Origin: Tetracentron sinense
Lineage: Eukaryota; Streptophyta; Magnoliopsida; Trochodendrales; Trochodendraceae
DNA: 64,000 nucleotides
Direction: 5' to 3'
NCBI GenBank assembly: GCA_015143295.1
Contig: CM026563.1
Coordinates: 7,364,531 to 7,428,530 of the forward strand
Shown here: piece by piece, positions 21,910 to 33,199 of the stretch
Numbering within the stretch: the first letter of the stretch is position 1
Layout of the letters: every line of letters starts with the position of its first letter
Program-made: the position numbers and the translations under genes
The notes under the pieces: generated by a model
Told to the model about the DNA's origin: nothing
Seen by the model: the letters and a program-made list of their open reading frames with translations, nothing else
The model's database searches: none

Positions 21910-22503
21910 CATGGTTTAAAAAATCGCCGAAACCGTTACATAAAGGTTTCGGTAGCTTCCGATACCCGATACCGTACCTTTACCCATTTATCCCGAAACA
22001 AAACCGTAACGCCTGAAATCATTACGTAACGGGCGTTATGCTCGATACGTAAAGGTTTCGGTCGTAGGACTGGGTTCTGAAAATCCCTAAACTCATTCTA
22101 AAACCTCATCATTGCTTCCTCTCTTCTTCTCTACCTATTCTTAGTACCTTTTTTTTCGTAAAATCATTTTGTTTTTTATTGATTAACAACTTGATTTGGG
22201 GTTTCATTCATAGATTTGAAGGAATCCAAGGTAGATTATTTATTTTGGGTATGTTTCAACCCTCGACCCATCTAATTTCCTTATTTCTAAATTTTGAATT
22301 TCATATTGGCTTTAAAAGTATATTGTTACTCATTTATTATATGTTTTTTTTAAAATTTTTTTCTATTTATTGGAAGTTTTTGGATTCTTTTTAAGTAAAA
22401 AAAAAAGGCCGAAACCGTTACGTAAAGGTTTCGGCCGAAACCGTTACTTAAAGGTTTCGGCCGTGTTCGTTATGGTGTCTGAAACCGTTTTTTTAAAACC
22501 TTG
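21910..22503. mobile_element. Non-autonomous hAT-like element, 594 bp
   Basis: Perfect 8-bp flank GTCCATAC on both sides (21902-21909, 22504-22511). Ends are CATGGTTTAAAAAA and, complemented, CAAGGTTTTAAAAAAACGG. Near both ends the element is full of CCGAAACCGTTACGTAAAGG-type repeats, suggesting multiple transposase binding sites as in Ac-like elements. The internal frame at 22179-22394 has no family resemblance. Confidence 0.85.
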
Positions 22504-22511
22504 GTCCATAC

Positions 22512-24409
22512 ACCTGCTTTAGTAATTTCTTGATCGCTTAGCCTTGTGAAGAGGAATCATTAATGGCCTTTGTAATAAGGAGAAAAGTCAAGTAGTTTTG
22601 GTGGAGCCCACGTTTACAAGAAGCTTGCCCGAGTGTTAATGGAGTAGGCCTGGCTTACATTTTGTAATCTTTTAATAAATCTGGCCTCGTTTACTAGAGT
22701 ATTTTTTTACCCAAATTTGGCTCATTATCACAAGAAAGAACGCTCGGGCATTTATGAGGAATGGTCTCCTTCATAGTTGGACTGAATTCATATTGGCCAA
22801 AAAAAAAGGCAGCCTGGTTATACTAAAGAAAGGATTAATGAGAGGAGACACAAGGAATCATTATCGAATAAGCTGTAAGATTCTAATGACGTAATGAATG
22901 AATCAAGTTTTCTGAACATTTATAGCAAATTGATTCCACAAATTAAGCCAAAACAAAATAAATGATAGTAGCACACCTCCCTCGTTGTTATTCGAGTAGT
23001 AGGAAGTGTGTCTCCCTTGGGGTCATGGGGAGACAACAATGTTGACCAAAAAACGACGACGACGTAGCTCAAATTTATTATGACAAATTGTCATATGCTA
23101 GACAATGCCCACCAAAGATACAACCCTCGTGGGTTAGTCCTGTCCCAAAGGGTTGGGGACACCCGAGTTACCCAAAAAAAAAAGAAGTTTCAAAGCAACA
23201 TTCCAACGTGTAAACACAAAATAATGACAAATTTTGGTTTGATGGTTTTCCCTTAAAATAGTAATTCTGTAGAAATCTTTTATAATACTTAAATACTATT
23301 TCATAGTAACTACAATCTCAACAAAACATTATCACCAATCTAGGGTTCATGTCATAGAATTTGGTAGATTTTTTTCTACATCGGCTCCTCACTTGATGTG
23401 CAACCCTCCTCCTTTACTCGGGCTTAGGACTGCCCCCCCCCCCCCCCAAAAAAAAATATATATAGTTTAAATTTATCACAATTTTTTCATTTGCGATCTG
23501 TTGTTTCAAAGCGACATCCGACATGTAAGTACAAAATAAGGACTCATTACCATATATGGCTTTCCTTGAAATAGGAAATTTTTAGAAATATTTTGTAATA
23601 TTATTTTATAGCCATGTAATTATATATATATATTCCAGAAATTTCCTAAAATAAGATGATATCCATTATGTCAAAGATAAAGGCTAATAACCGTCGATAT
23701 CTTAGGGGTGATTTTTGATATATAAACATTAGGGTTGTTGGATATTGAGATCCTGTGGTTATGAGCTTATAAGCACTCGATCAAACGGCTATGATTATTG
23801 ACAGGTAAATCTAAACTCAATGATACAAATTCCTACATGTATTATACTCATGCACATCATTACACATGCATGTTTTCCAAGTATACTATATTATATGATT
23901 ATATCTATTTATATTCAACTTTATGCATTCATCTGTGCATGGTATCATGTTAGTATTGTGGGACAAAGAGCATCGGATCACCTTTGAACTAGATTAGGTA
24001 TCTTGGCAAAGGATGACCGTTGGATGTCTTGGAATTTTTCAAATGACTCAACAACCTCTTTGACCAAGCAATTAAGACCCCAATGAGCCATTGGAGCCGT
24101 TACATTGATCCAAGCGAGCTAAGGGTTAATGTGGTTTAAGCTAGACCATTGATCTAGATACCTTTAGCAAGAGTTAAGGGATGGATTAATGGAGTCCAAC
24201 AACTCTTTTCTTGGCGTATAAAGAGCTCGTACGTTGAGGAGGAAAAAAGAATGATGTTGTCCAAAGAATATACACATTCCATTCTAAGCAAAGTAGAGAA
24301 CCCTGTCTCTCAAGAAAAGTTTTTCTTGTGTCTCTTTGAGATTTTCTAAGGTATACCAGCACACCCATATGTGAAAAATCCCTATAAAGAGAAAACCTAG
24401 CTCAATTTA
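22512..24409. repeat. Mixed repeats; two copies of the upstream MBD-block module
   Basis: 23190-23300 and 23300-23640 both resemble the 17210-17520 part of block A (ATTATCACCAATCTAGGGTT at 23329; CTTTACTCGGG then a C-run). No MBD exon follows here. 23940-24400 looks like worn LTR-type sequence with TATAAAG at 24220 but has no partner in the window. No gene seen. Confidence 0.5.
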
Positions 24410-24422
24410 GTTCATAATCGAC

Positions 24423-25953
24423 AGGTCATAGTGGCGCGTTATGGGGAGTGTAACAAATGAGATCCAAATGGGACACATTATCCCTATGGGTCAGTCTGTG
24501 GCGAGTGATTCGCAAGTATAAGGTTTCGTTTGATAGTCATATCCGATTTGTCATAAGTGATGGGAGGAGGTAAAATTCTAGTCAGATCCTTGGTGTGGGC
24601 CCACCTTTCTCCAACTGGACTTCTCTTCGCTTTATCGGCTATCCTTGACCGCCAAGGGGTGGTGGCATCCTTTTTCGAGTGGAAGGGTGAGTCAGTTGTG
24701 TGGGTTCCACAATTTAGGAGGCCCTTGCAGGATTGGGAGGTGAGTTCGTTTGTTGCCTTATTGAGAATGCTAGAGTCTGTAAAACCTAGTCCCAACTCTA
24801 GGGATACCCGAGTATGGTCCAGGGACAACAAATGTCAGTTTACTGTTAGGTCCTTCTTGCGGGCTTGGAGTGATTATCCTAATGTAGCTTTTCCTAGTAA
24901 GCTGGTGCGGCACTCAAATATGTTATCCAATGTATCCTTTTTTCTATGGATAGCTTTTTTGGATAAAATCTTGACACTAGACCATCTCAAAGTAGAGTCT
25001 GGAATCTTCCAAAAAATGTGTGATGTGCCTTACAACGAATGAAACTGTAGATCATTTGTTATTGCAATGCCCTTTTGTACATCTTATCTGGAGTCACTTT
25101 CTAGCTCACTTTGGCGTTGCATGGGTCTTTCCTTATTCCTTCTAGAGTTTCTTATCTTGCTGGCATTTGGGCTTGAGGGGTCCGCAGTTGGGTCACTTAT
25201 CCCAGGGACAGTGACTTGGTCTATTTGGAAGGAGCGAAATAGGCGCATTTTTTAGGACACTTCTCTATCAAGTATCAGGTGATCGGATCTCCAAGCGGGC
25301 TTGCATGCTCTTTAGAGCTTGGGCTTCCATTAGGGGGATAGCCTCAGGGAGGGAGAATGTTGGGTTTCCATCCTAACTTGCTTTATTGTTGCTAGAGCCT
25401 TTGATACGAACCCATGGGTAGAACTCACCCTTGAAAACCGGCTTACAAGGGGAGGGTGCCCAGGAGCTTATATACACAAGGCCAAGCCCATACTTAACCG
25501 ATGTGGGACTATTGGATCGTAACATACCACCACGCTTCGCAGCCGACGTCCACGGCGGCTTTCACTCTGAGGCGGGGCACTTCTCAGGGACCTTTTTCCC
25601 GTAGCCCTCCCCAGGTAGCCCTTTCTAAGACGGCGACCACAGAACTGCAACCCATATTGCGTCCGAGCCCATACTCGACGTGGTGGTGGCTCTGATACCA
25701 AATGATACGAACCCATGGGTAGAACTCACCCTTGAAAACCGGCTTACAAGGGGAGGGTGCCCAAGAGCTTATATACACAAGGCCAAGCCCATACTTAACC
25801 GATGTGGGACTATTGGATCGTAACAGCCTCTTGCATGTTTTTCTTTGTGTAGGGGTGGCTATTTCTTTTTTTCTGGTTCACTCTTTGTGAATCATTGCAT
25901 CTTCCTTTTTGCTTTAATTTATGATGCTCTCGATTACCTATAAAAAAAACTTG
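24423..25953 (+). mobile_element. 5'-truncated LINE with 13-bp target duplication, carrying a TRIM
   Basis: Flanked by GTTCATAATCGAC at 24410-24422 and 25954-25966. Coding remains (24557-25255) read ILDRQGVVASFFEWKG, RVWSRDNKCQFTVRSFLRAW, NVSFFLWIAFLDKILTLDHL and WSIWKERNRRIF, the C-terminal zf-RVT part of plant L1 ORF2. A short A-run precedes the right flank. Only the last part of ORF2 is present. A 424 bp TRIM sits at 25402-25825. The intact duplication shows this is one insertion event. Confidence 0.88.
25402..25825 (-). mobile_element. TRIM/SMART LTR retrotransposon, 424 bp, minus strand
   Basis: Two 123-bp LTRs (25402-25524 and 25703-25825) differ at only one base (CCCAGGAG versus CCCAAGAG). 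On the minus strand each runs TGTTACGATCC to TTCGTATCA and contains AGTCCCACATCGG and TATATAAG (promoter). Two bases inside the 5' LTR is TGGTATCAGAGCC (25700-25688), the primer-binding site for initiator methionine tRNA. A purine-rich stretch precedes the 3' LTR. Internal region is 178 bp with no coding capacity, so it depends on enzymes of other elements. Flanks GCCTT and GCCTC give a 5-bp duplication with one mismatch. The near-identical LTRs indicate recent insertion. Confidence 0.93.
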
Positions 25954-26078
25954 GTTCATAATCGACGCTTAAGGCTCAAACTTCTGTTCCCGGTGCCATT
26001 ATATTGACTGACAAATCCGCAAGGTCACGATCTCTATCTGCCTATTAGCGTCCCTTCAAGGGTATATGACCATAAACC

Positions 26079-27035
26079 TAGGCCTATCAATCTAGTCCTC
26101 ATGTGAAGGTACCCAGCTTGGCCTGACCCTCAAAATCCCACAAAATTGATGGCTTTTTTCCATTCATAAAGCATGCATGCTTAGGTGGGCCCAAAAAAAC
26201 TAGACCTACTGACATGAGGGTCGGGCTTGGGCAACGGTGCAAGACCTCTAAAGCTCATCCCAGCCCTCATTTTCTATATATATATATATAAATTGGATAT
26301 TAACGGTTTTTCTTGGTACATGCTAGAAAATTTGTATCATCATTGCTTGTAGGATTTTTTTTACCAATAAAAAAAAACCTTCCCTACATCAAACAGAAGA
26401 AAAGCGCATGAAGAAAACTGAAAATAGCACACAGAAATTGTACAATAAAAGCTTTGAAAGATGGTTCAACATGCTCTACTACCATATTGCTCGAAGTATG
26501 CATAATAAAAGCTCAACCGTTAAGAATAGATTCCTCTATGCTCACATGATTAGGCTTGTAGATGAACTTTGTAGTGTTGAATTCGTAAGTAAAGAAATGA
26601 ATTGCATGTCCAACATCATACTCTGGATGAGAACGCTCATACTCTGTAGCAAAAAATGCACAAATGGACTCTAAGAGACCCCAACAATACATGTATAGTT
26701 ATAAATTTAATGTTCATATACATATGTGTATTATCCATCTCAAACATGCATCTTCAAGGCTATCATCCCTTATAATGGAACTCCATCTCTTTTTCTAGCC
26801 TTACAAACATCATGTATTGAGAAAAGGACTGCAGCCGATAGTAGTTTATAAAAAACAATTGATAAATATCAAGACAAAAATGTTTTTTTTAAACCTTTTC
26901 AAGTCCAGGCCCAATCTTGACCCTGAGGGTAGGGCTTGGGCCTAACCATCTTAGGCCAGGCGAGGGCTTGAGCTGGACCTTTACAAGTGAGGGCTGGACC
27001 TGGCCAGACCCCCTCCCGGCCCGTTGACAATCCTA
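26079..27035. mobile_element. Degenerate hAT-like element with GGGCTTGGGC-type ends
   Basis: Left end TAGGCCTATCAA, right end complement TAGGATTGTCAACGGGCC; flanks CATAAACC (26071) and CCTAAACT (27036) agree at 6 of 8. Both ends are rich in GGGCTTGGGC/GGCCC motifs. The frame at 26408-26674 is not recognisable. Old copy; boundaries tentative. Confidence 0.5.
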
Positions 27036-27049
27036 CCTAAACTGCTATT

Positions 27050-29460
27050 TTGTCATTTTCTGACGGTAATGAGAACTATTAACCATGATACAAGGTGCAA
27101 AAAATAATAAATTTGATGTATTGTTATTCAGTCATAGTTGTTCTCTTTCAGTGTTGCTGTAATGACGAGCGCTTTTCCCAACGATAGTGGAGAGCGTGAA
27201 GCTCTAGTGCTCCTTCAAGATATATCAACCTATATGATGCTTGCTTGTGGTGTGATCTACGTTTTTTCAGTAAGATCCCATTTTCATGAAAACATGGCAT
27301 CGTTAGATTAAGTGGGTGATGTTTGATAAATAGTGATTGTTGTTTGTCCAATTGGTTGATTTGACCGGAAACTCAATTTCCACTGAGGTTCATGGAGGAT
27401 TGATTTGATAATTGTCGATTTTGATTCTCAATTGACTCGACCCAAGTCACCTAATTAACTCTTGCAAGGGCCTTATACTGTGCACTCACGAACTTGCCTT
27501 GCAAGGGCCTTTTTGTTGTGCACTCAAGAACTTGCCAAGGCGCAAAAATACATTTGCTGAATTATCTTGTACTTTATTTGAGCTTTGATATTTAACACTT
27601 GGTTATGGCTGTGAGAGTCTTTGGGTGAACTCAAACTCAGCCCACTTTTTAGTCTTGTTGAGCTTTGGTGTTATATAAATGCTGATAACAATACTTGGTT
27701 GGAATACAATCCTCAGGGTATGCATTGGTTATCTGAAACGTGCTAGCCAGGCCAAAGAAATTACTGAGGGACCAAGTAATTAAGGATCTGGAGGTGAGAT
27801 TACATGCTAATGGAGAGTTTGACATATATTCAAACTCTGGAGTCTATTTTCTTGTCAGGCCTTATTTTGGTTTTATGTTGTTGGTAATTAGTATTCTGGA
27901 GCATGATAATACCAATAGCTGTGATATTAATTTGATGGAGGGTTGTGCAAGAATTGTTAAAAATATTAATTTCAGAATATTTTTTATTGAGAAGATTGTT
28001 ATTAAACAGTGCCCATGTGCTTCAGCGTCTTACAAAGGCATAAAATAGAAATGAAATACAATGTTGTTGCATCCTTATAAACTTCTATTTGAGAGTGATG
28101 TAAGGCACTCTCTTTATAGTCTCAGTTCATAATTTTAAACACCTCAGGTCATTCTTGGGCATCCAGCGAGATTAGCCCGAATGCAAATTGCTCTTATTTA
28201 ACAACAATTATATAGAAGTTGAGAGCAGAAGGCACGGAGAAGCAATGATGATTAGAAGTAGAAAATAATTCACTTGAGATCAATGCGTCAGAAATATTCT
28301 ATTTTGAATAATACCTGAGTAGATCTTATTTCAGCTCAGTACTGTTATATTCCACTGAGGATGTTTGTCCTTAATGGAGGAATAAAGAATTCCTAGAATA
28401 TCCAGAATTTTACTATTTCAGAATTCCAGGGTTGAGGCAAAGCAAAGCATGCTACATCAGTCTTTTGTGTCCTTATTTACCCTCATAATTTTTGTTAATG
28501 GTATGATGGAAAATCTGGGTCTCTACATTTTGCGGCTGGGGTTAGCAAAATCCTTTTAAGTAATGAGAAACGACCAAAGTGTTAGAACACATTCCGAACT
28601 ATAGAAATGTTTCCGGCGAAGCATTTGTCAAATTTTTTTTGTCGCTATCTTCACCTTCCACTTGCGAATCAATTGGCCAAGGTGGCTCACCAAGGCATTG
28701 AGGGAATGAAATTGGAAGGGGTAAACTCAAAGGCATACACCAATAGCAACTGAGAAACCAACTGAGAGTTCTCAAATTCAAACACAAAGGGACTTCCTTC
28801 ACCTCTCATCTAACGGGGACACAGTTGACAGACAAAGGAGTTAGACCTTTAGCCTTAACACACACAAGACCCTTGCCTTGAGAAATCGCTCATCCACCGG
28901 CACTACTCGCTCTGGTTACCTGTAACAAGTGAGCTTGGCATCAGAAATGGTCCCAATTTTCGAAAGGATAAATACACTGACATCTTCGAGGTTTGGTGAA
29001 ATTTTAGAAACTCCTACTTTAGTTTTTGAAATTATACTACCCTCCCCTCAACTTTTAGTTGTCTGTAACACATACACCTTTCCGTTCATGGATGGACTTC
29101 GATGATATCATCATTTAAAAATTTTAAAATCTCTAAATTACTCATATTAAAGACAAGGAGTTTTTCCCAGATTGCCCCTCTAGTATGGGGTTCTTCCCAA
29201 AATACATAGGTTTTGAAAACCCTTCTCTAAATGCCTTTATGATCCATTTTCCATAATTTAGTATTTATGAAAAGTCTTAAATACCCCTCCACTGGTTTTG
29301 AAAGAAGAAGGATTTACGTACGTGGATGAGACGAAAGAAGCTCCCCCACTGCCCTCATCTTCCAACTACCCCTCCATTACCATCTATACTGGTTTTGAAA
29401 GAAAAAGAAAAGAAAAGATGAAAAAATCGTAAAAATCTGAATTTTTACAAAGTTTTTTGC
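27050..29460. other. Unassigned sequence
   Basis: No gene recognised. A possible exon edge GGATCTGGAG/GTGAGA at about 27796 follows an open stretch from 27715, but its protein is unfamiliar. The frame 27740-28048 has no domain. Short direct repeat CTTGCAAGGGCCTT at 27458 and 27497. Confidence 0.4.
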
Positions 29461-29467
29461 GCGCAGG

Positions 29468-29660
29468 GTTGATACAATGTATCGACCTGGTACGTTTTAT
29501 GTATCGACTGTAATGACCTAATACAAAAATGCACTAGATTGATACATGTATCAACCTAGTGCATTTTATGTATCGACTATACCGACCTAATACAAAATGC
29601 ACTAGATTGATACATGTATCGACCTAATGCATTTTATATATCGACCTAGTGTATTTCATG
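29468..29660. repeat. Tandem and inverted short repeats (TGTATCGACCTA type)
   Basis: About 60-base units built from GATACATGTATCGACCTA and GTGCATTTTATGTATCGAC repeat at least three times with internal symmetry. No spacers of constant length and unique sequence, so not CRISPR. Confidence 0.75.
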
Positions 29661-30727
29661 TATCTTTGCCACATTACAAATTCACTAATGCTTTCAAGTA
29701 CTTGTGGATGCATTCATGCATGTATATCCATAATGTTAGTGATGCTGTTAGTAAGCAGCATTGTGTGAAACAAAACTTTCTACAGCGGGTATGTTTGAGA
29801 GTTGGAAAATGATTACAAACTTCTCCACTTCTCCTACTGGTATGAGTTGTAAACTACCACTCACTCCTCTTTCTTTTATTTAACATTAAATCAGGAATCA
29901 CATGCCCTCCTTTGGCTTCTTCCTCACCCATCTCTCAATAAACCATAAGCAAAAGCGAAACATGGAAAATCATCCAAAATCCTCGATCATAAAAAAAGAA
30001 TGATAGTGCTAAACCTCGATCATAAACCCCAAGAAAGATTGTAAAATACTCGGAAAATCATCCAAAATCCTGTCAACATATCCTGTAACACAGCCTTTAT
30101 TAAGTTTCAAAAGCAAAACATAGTAAAAAAAAAAAAAAAGATTCCTACATCCATCTAGAACCATAATTATCTGCATGGAATAACGTTTTCAAGAGAAATA
30201 CATCAATCACCCAAAACCCTAAGAAGCTTCAATATTTGTTCCAAAATCTCGATTCTCTTAAAACTCTATACTATCAGTAACCTCATTTCTCCACAACAAA
30301 TTAACTGAGAACTCTAGAATCATTTCATCAAGACTGTATTTCATCCAAAGAACAAATTCTCTAGAAAACCATAGATTCATCCAAGTACAGAAAATATTGT
30401 CATTTTAGATGTACTTAGATTGAATTGCAAAGAATATAATCAATGCTTAGAAAGAAAACAATCTAGGGCAATGGATGTAACATAGAAACATAACATATCC
30501 AATCAAATGCTTAGGAAGGAAGTCTAGTACGATAGATATATCACAGTAACATAACAAAACAGATCCAAGTCCCAACCAACACAAAAAAGAGGGTTGTGTG
30601 GGTGCTATGTGCTTAGTTGCATGAGGGGTGTGTGTGTTGTGTTGTGTGAGTGTGTTATATACCAAAAAAAAAAACCAACACAAAAACTAATTACTACTCA
30701 TACTATCGGTACGCAGTAGCATAAATA

Positions 30728-31295
30728 CAAGGGCGGAGCCAGGGGCGGGGAGGGACCATTCCTCCCCACCCAATTTTAAAAGATAATAATAATATCAAAC
30801 TTTTATATATAGTGGCCCCGCAAATTATGAGTTAATGCCCCCCAAATTTCCACGTGTCTCCGTCTCCCTCTCTTTAAGCTTATTCAAATTAAGGTTAATA
30901 TTTTTTATTCTTCTAAAAATCAAGATTAACTTTAGGAGTGAGTGAATCTTAATCACGGTTAGTGGATGTTAAAAGGGACACATAACAACTAGTAAATCAT
31001 TTTTTAATTGTGGTTAAGCTTAATCAACTTAATGTTGGTTAATATTTTTTTTCTTGAAAGCCAAGGTTAGATGATTGAATCTTAACCAAAGTTAGTGGGT
31101 GTTAAAAAAGGACACATGACGGTTGTAGAGGCCCACACATTCCACCAAAAATAATAATTTTTCTTATATATATTAATTTTATTTAATTAATAACTCTCCC
31201 GAACACATTGCCAAAAAATAAAAAATCCGGGTGCACCCAAGAGGCCAAGACCCATACTTTCCCCCCAAAAAAAAATCCTCCTGGCTCCACCCCTG
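30728..31295. mobile_element. Non-autonomous hAT-like element, 568 bp
   Basis: Perfect 8-bp flank CATAAATA (30720-30727, 31296-31303). Ends CAAGGGCGGAGCCAGG and complemented CAGGGGTGGAGCCAGG. The uninterrupted target is visible in the DUF6598 copy 1 flank near 7740. Inside lie arms of the TTAATTGTGGTTAAG foldback family (30940-31110). Inserted 17 bases after the copy-2 stop codon. Confidence 0.9.
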
Positions 31296-31320
31296 CATAA
31301 ATATGACTTAGATATCTATC

Positions 31321-32142
31321 TCATATTTCGTCACGAAAAGTCACTTTCACTCGAATCTCCCCTCGCAGGCCATGAATAAGCTCCTCAAATGTACCAGAGA
31401 GTTTTGCAGGGAACTGTACATTGTACTTGGCAACCATATCGACGTCGTCATAATCAAACAGATCCACTCGAACTATGAGGGAGGAGTTGAATGGAATGGC
31501 TACTACGGATCTTGACAAAGGAATGAGCTGCCCAGACTTTACATCTACGCGCTCATTCAATGCCTTTTGGAAAAGCAAACTTTTATCTGGAAAGTTGGAA
31601 TTGCGAGCAGTACTAATCATTCCATAAACATGGGCAGAGTCTTCTTCCCCATCTCCGATTATGAGACTAACCTCCACAGTGGCCTCCACCGCAATAGTTG
31701 ACACCATGTAGTTCACTCTCAGGGAAACATGACCATCCTCGTCATCGAAACAATTACAATCCATTTCATGGACAAAAAAACCATCCTTGACATGAAGGTC
31801 CATGTATGTGGGTTTGTCATACACATTGGTGTGGTAGCCATAAGGGCTCCAGTGCATCACGCCACGACAGAGCAGGGGCATGTCGCTCTCCTTATCCATG
31901 AGATCCACATGGAAGATGATGGGATCCAAGGCTGTGATGCCTTGAGTTGGGCCAATCAGCAAAAGGGCAGTATCGCCTGGACGGATGGATTGGTATTCCT
32001 CCCTTTCTCTCTTGTAGAGGTATTGAGTACCACATGCGTCACTGACTGTGATTGTGCCGTAGAAGTTCCTGATTTGCACCGAGAACACCTGAGCCAATGT
32101 TTCACCATACAGTTCCGATTCCTCTTCATCGTTGAGCTCCAC
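31321..32142 (-). pseudogene. DUF6598 protein copy 2, start codon lost
   Basis: The frame is open for 273 codons and is clearly paralogous to 6912-7724 (EREEYQSIRPGDTALLLIGP, IIGDGEEDSAHVYGM, IPLSRSVVAIPFNSSLIV, IRVKVTFRDEI). The position of the ATG holds GTG (32142-32140), and no ATG lies upstream in frame; the next in-frame ATG is near residue 80. Copy 1 has leader CTCCC, a 226-base intron, then ATGGAGCTC; here the leader runs CTCCCGTGGAGCTC directly. This fits a deletion at a TG microhomology, or intron loss plus A to G. The long open frame suggests recent loss or use of a non-AUG start. Insertions and deletions in the middle keep frame. Confidence 0.75.
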
Positions 32143-32234
32143 GGGAGCAGGGGATGAACGCGGGAGGGAGGGATGGAGGTTCCTTCACGGGAGGCCTTGC
32201 GAATAAGGCTAGCGTTTGATAATACTTATACGGA

Positions 32235-32385
32235 CTTTGCTATTGAGACCGCAAAGGGCCGAGACCGTGCTTGTGATGTACGGATCTCAAAATTTCATTA
32301 AATCCATTTTTGAAATTTTAAAATCCGTATATCACATGCACGTTACTGTGTGGTCTCGGCCCTTTACGGTCTCACTAGCAGTTTC
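32235..32385. repeat. Foldback MITE-like hairpin
   Basis: Arms GCTATTGAGACCGCAAAGGG (32240) and GTCTCGGCCCTTTACGGTCT (32352) pair with few mismatches over about 28 bases and more loosely further in (GTACGGAT/ATCCGTAT). About 150 bases in all. Target duplication not identified. It adjoins the end of the inverted duplication. Confidence 0.7.
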
Positions 32386-32401
32386 CCTTACTTTTCTCTC
32401 T

Positions 32402-33113
32402 TCTCTACTATATTGAGAGAAGCCCCTAATGATGGAAATTTCCAAACTATCCCCCTTAATAAACCAGTAAGCTGATTTTTTCCCCCAATTCCCAAACTAC
32501 CCTAATATACAAATCTTTCCTTTCATGTTTTACAAAATTCCCAGGCTACCAATTTCTCAAACCGTTACCTATTTTATAAAAATTCTCAAATACCCTTAAG
32601 ACAAAACCTTGATTTAATGTTTTATCTCTATTATGATGAGAGAAGCCCCCCCTAATGATGAAAATTCCCAAACTACCCCCCTTAATAAACCCATAGCCTG
32701 GTTTTTTCCCCAATTCCCAAAATACCCTTATATACAAACCTTACAAATCCTTCCTTTCATGTTTTACTTAATTCTCAAACTACCCCTTTCTCAAACCGTT
32801 GCCTATTTTTGATAAATTCTCAAAATACCCTAAAGACAAAACCTTGATTTAATATTTTACTTAATTTCCAAACTAACCTTTTCTCATCTACATCTCTTGA
32901 CACTCCTTAATTGTGGTTAAAATCCACTCACCTCAAACTACCCTTTTCTCATCAATTGCACCCACAGGTTAACACGTGTCCCTTTTGACACTCCTTAACT
33001 GTGGTTAAAATTCACTCACCTCTAGGGTTTTCACCCCAGTCGCTCTTCCCCACCCCTCTCTCTCACGTGCATCGGACTGTACACACACGTGCAATGCACG
33101 TGCCTTCCGCTAG
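32402..33113 (+). mobile_element. Non-autonomous Helitron, about 712 bp
   Basis: 5' end TCTCTACTATATTGAGAGAA and 3' end hairpin CACGTGCAATGCACGTG (33087-33103) then CCTTCCGCTAG with a following T: the plant Helitron layout. A second 5'-end-like TCTCTATTATGATGAGAGAA at 32625, preceded by A, begins a near-repeat of the first 223 bases, so the element has either an internal duplication or a nested start. The 3' third contains GTGTCCCTTTTGACACTCCT arms of the foldback family. No Rep/helicase. Confidence 0.7.
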
Positions 33114-33199
33114 TATAGATAACTAAATTAAATTCGTACCCTCATTTACTTAATATATAATTACAATATTATCTTGTTCACGGTTCGAATATTTTGCGA

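Larger units (their letters stand above)
29678..32205 (-). repeat. Inverted segmental duplication, copy 2
   Basis: Reverse complement of 6605-8715. It is longer only because of the hAT-like insertion at 30728-31295, and lacks about 225 bases between leader and coding exon. See copy 1. Confidence 0.85.

Noticed and set aside
24484-24831. 115-codon minus-strand frame
   Set aside because: Antisense shadow of the LINE coding region on the plus strand.
27740-28048. 102-codon frame
   Set aside because: No domain, AT-rich composition, no conserved partner; kept only as unassigned sequence.
29468-29660. CRISPR-like array
   Set aside because: No constant spacers, units vary in orientation, and the genome is a plant nucleus.
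31729-32157. 142-codon plus-strand frame
   Set aside because: Antisense to the DUF6598 copy 2; its features mirror the true frame.
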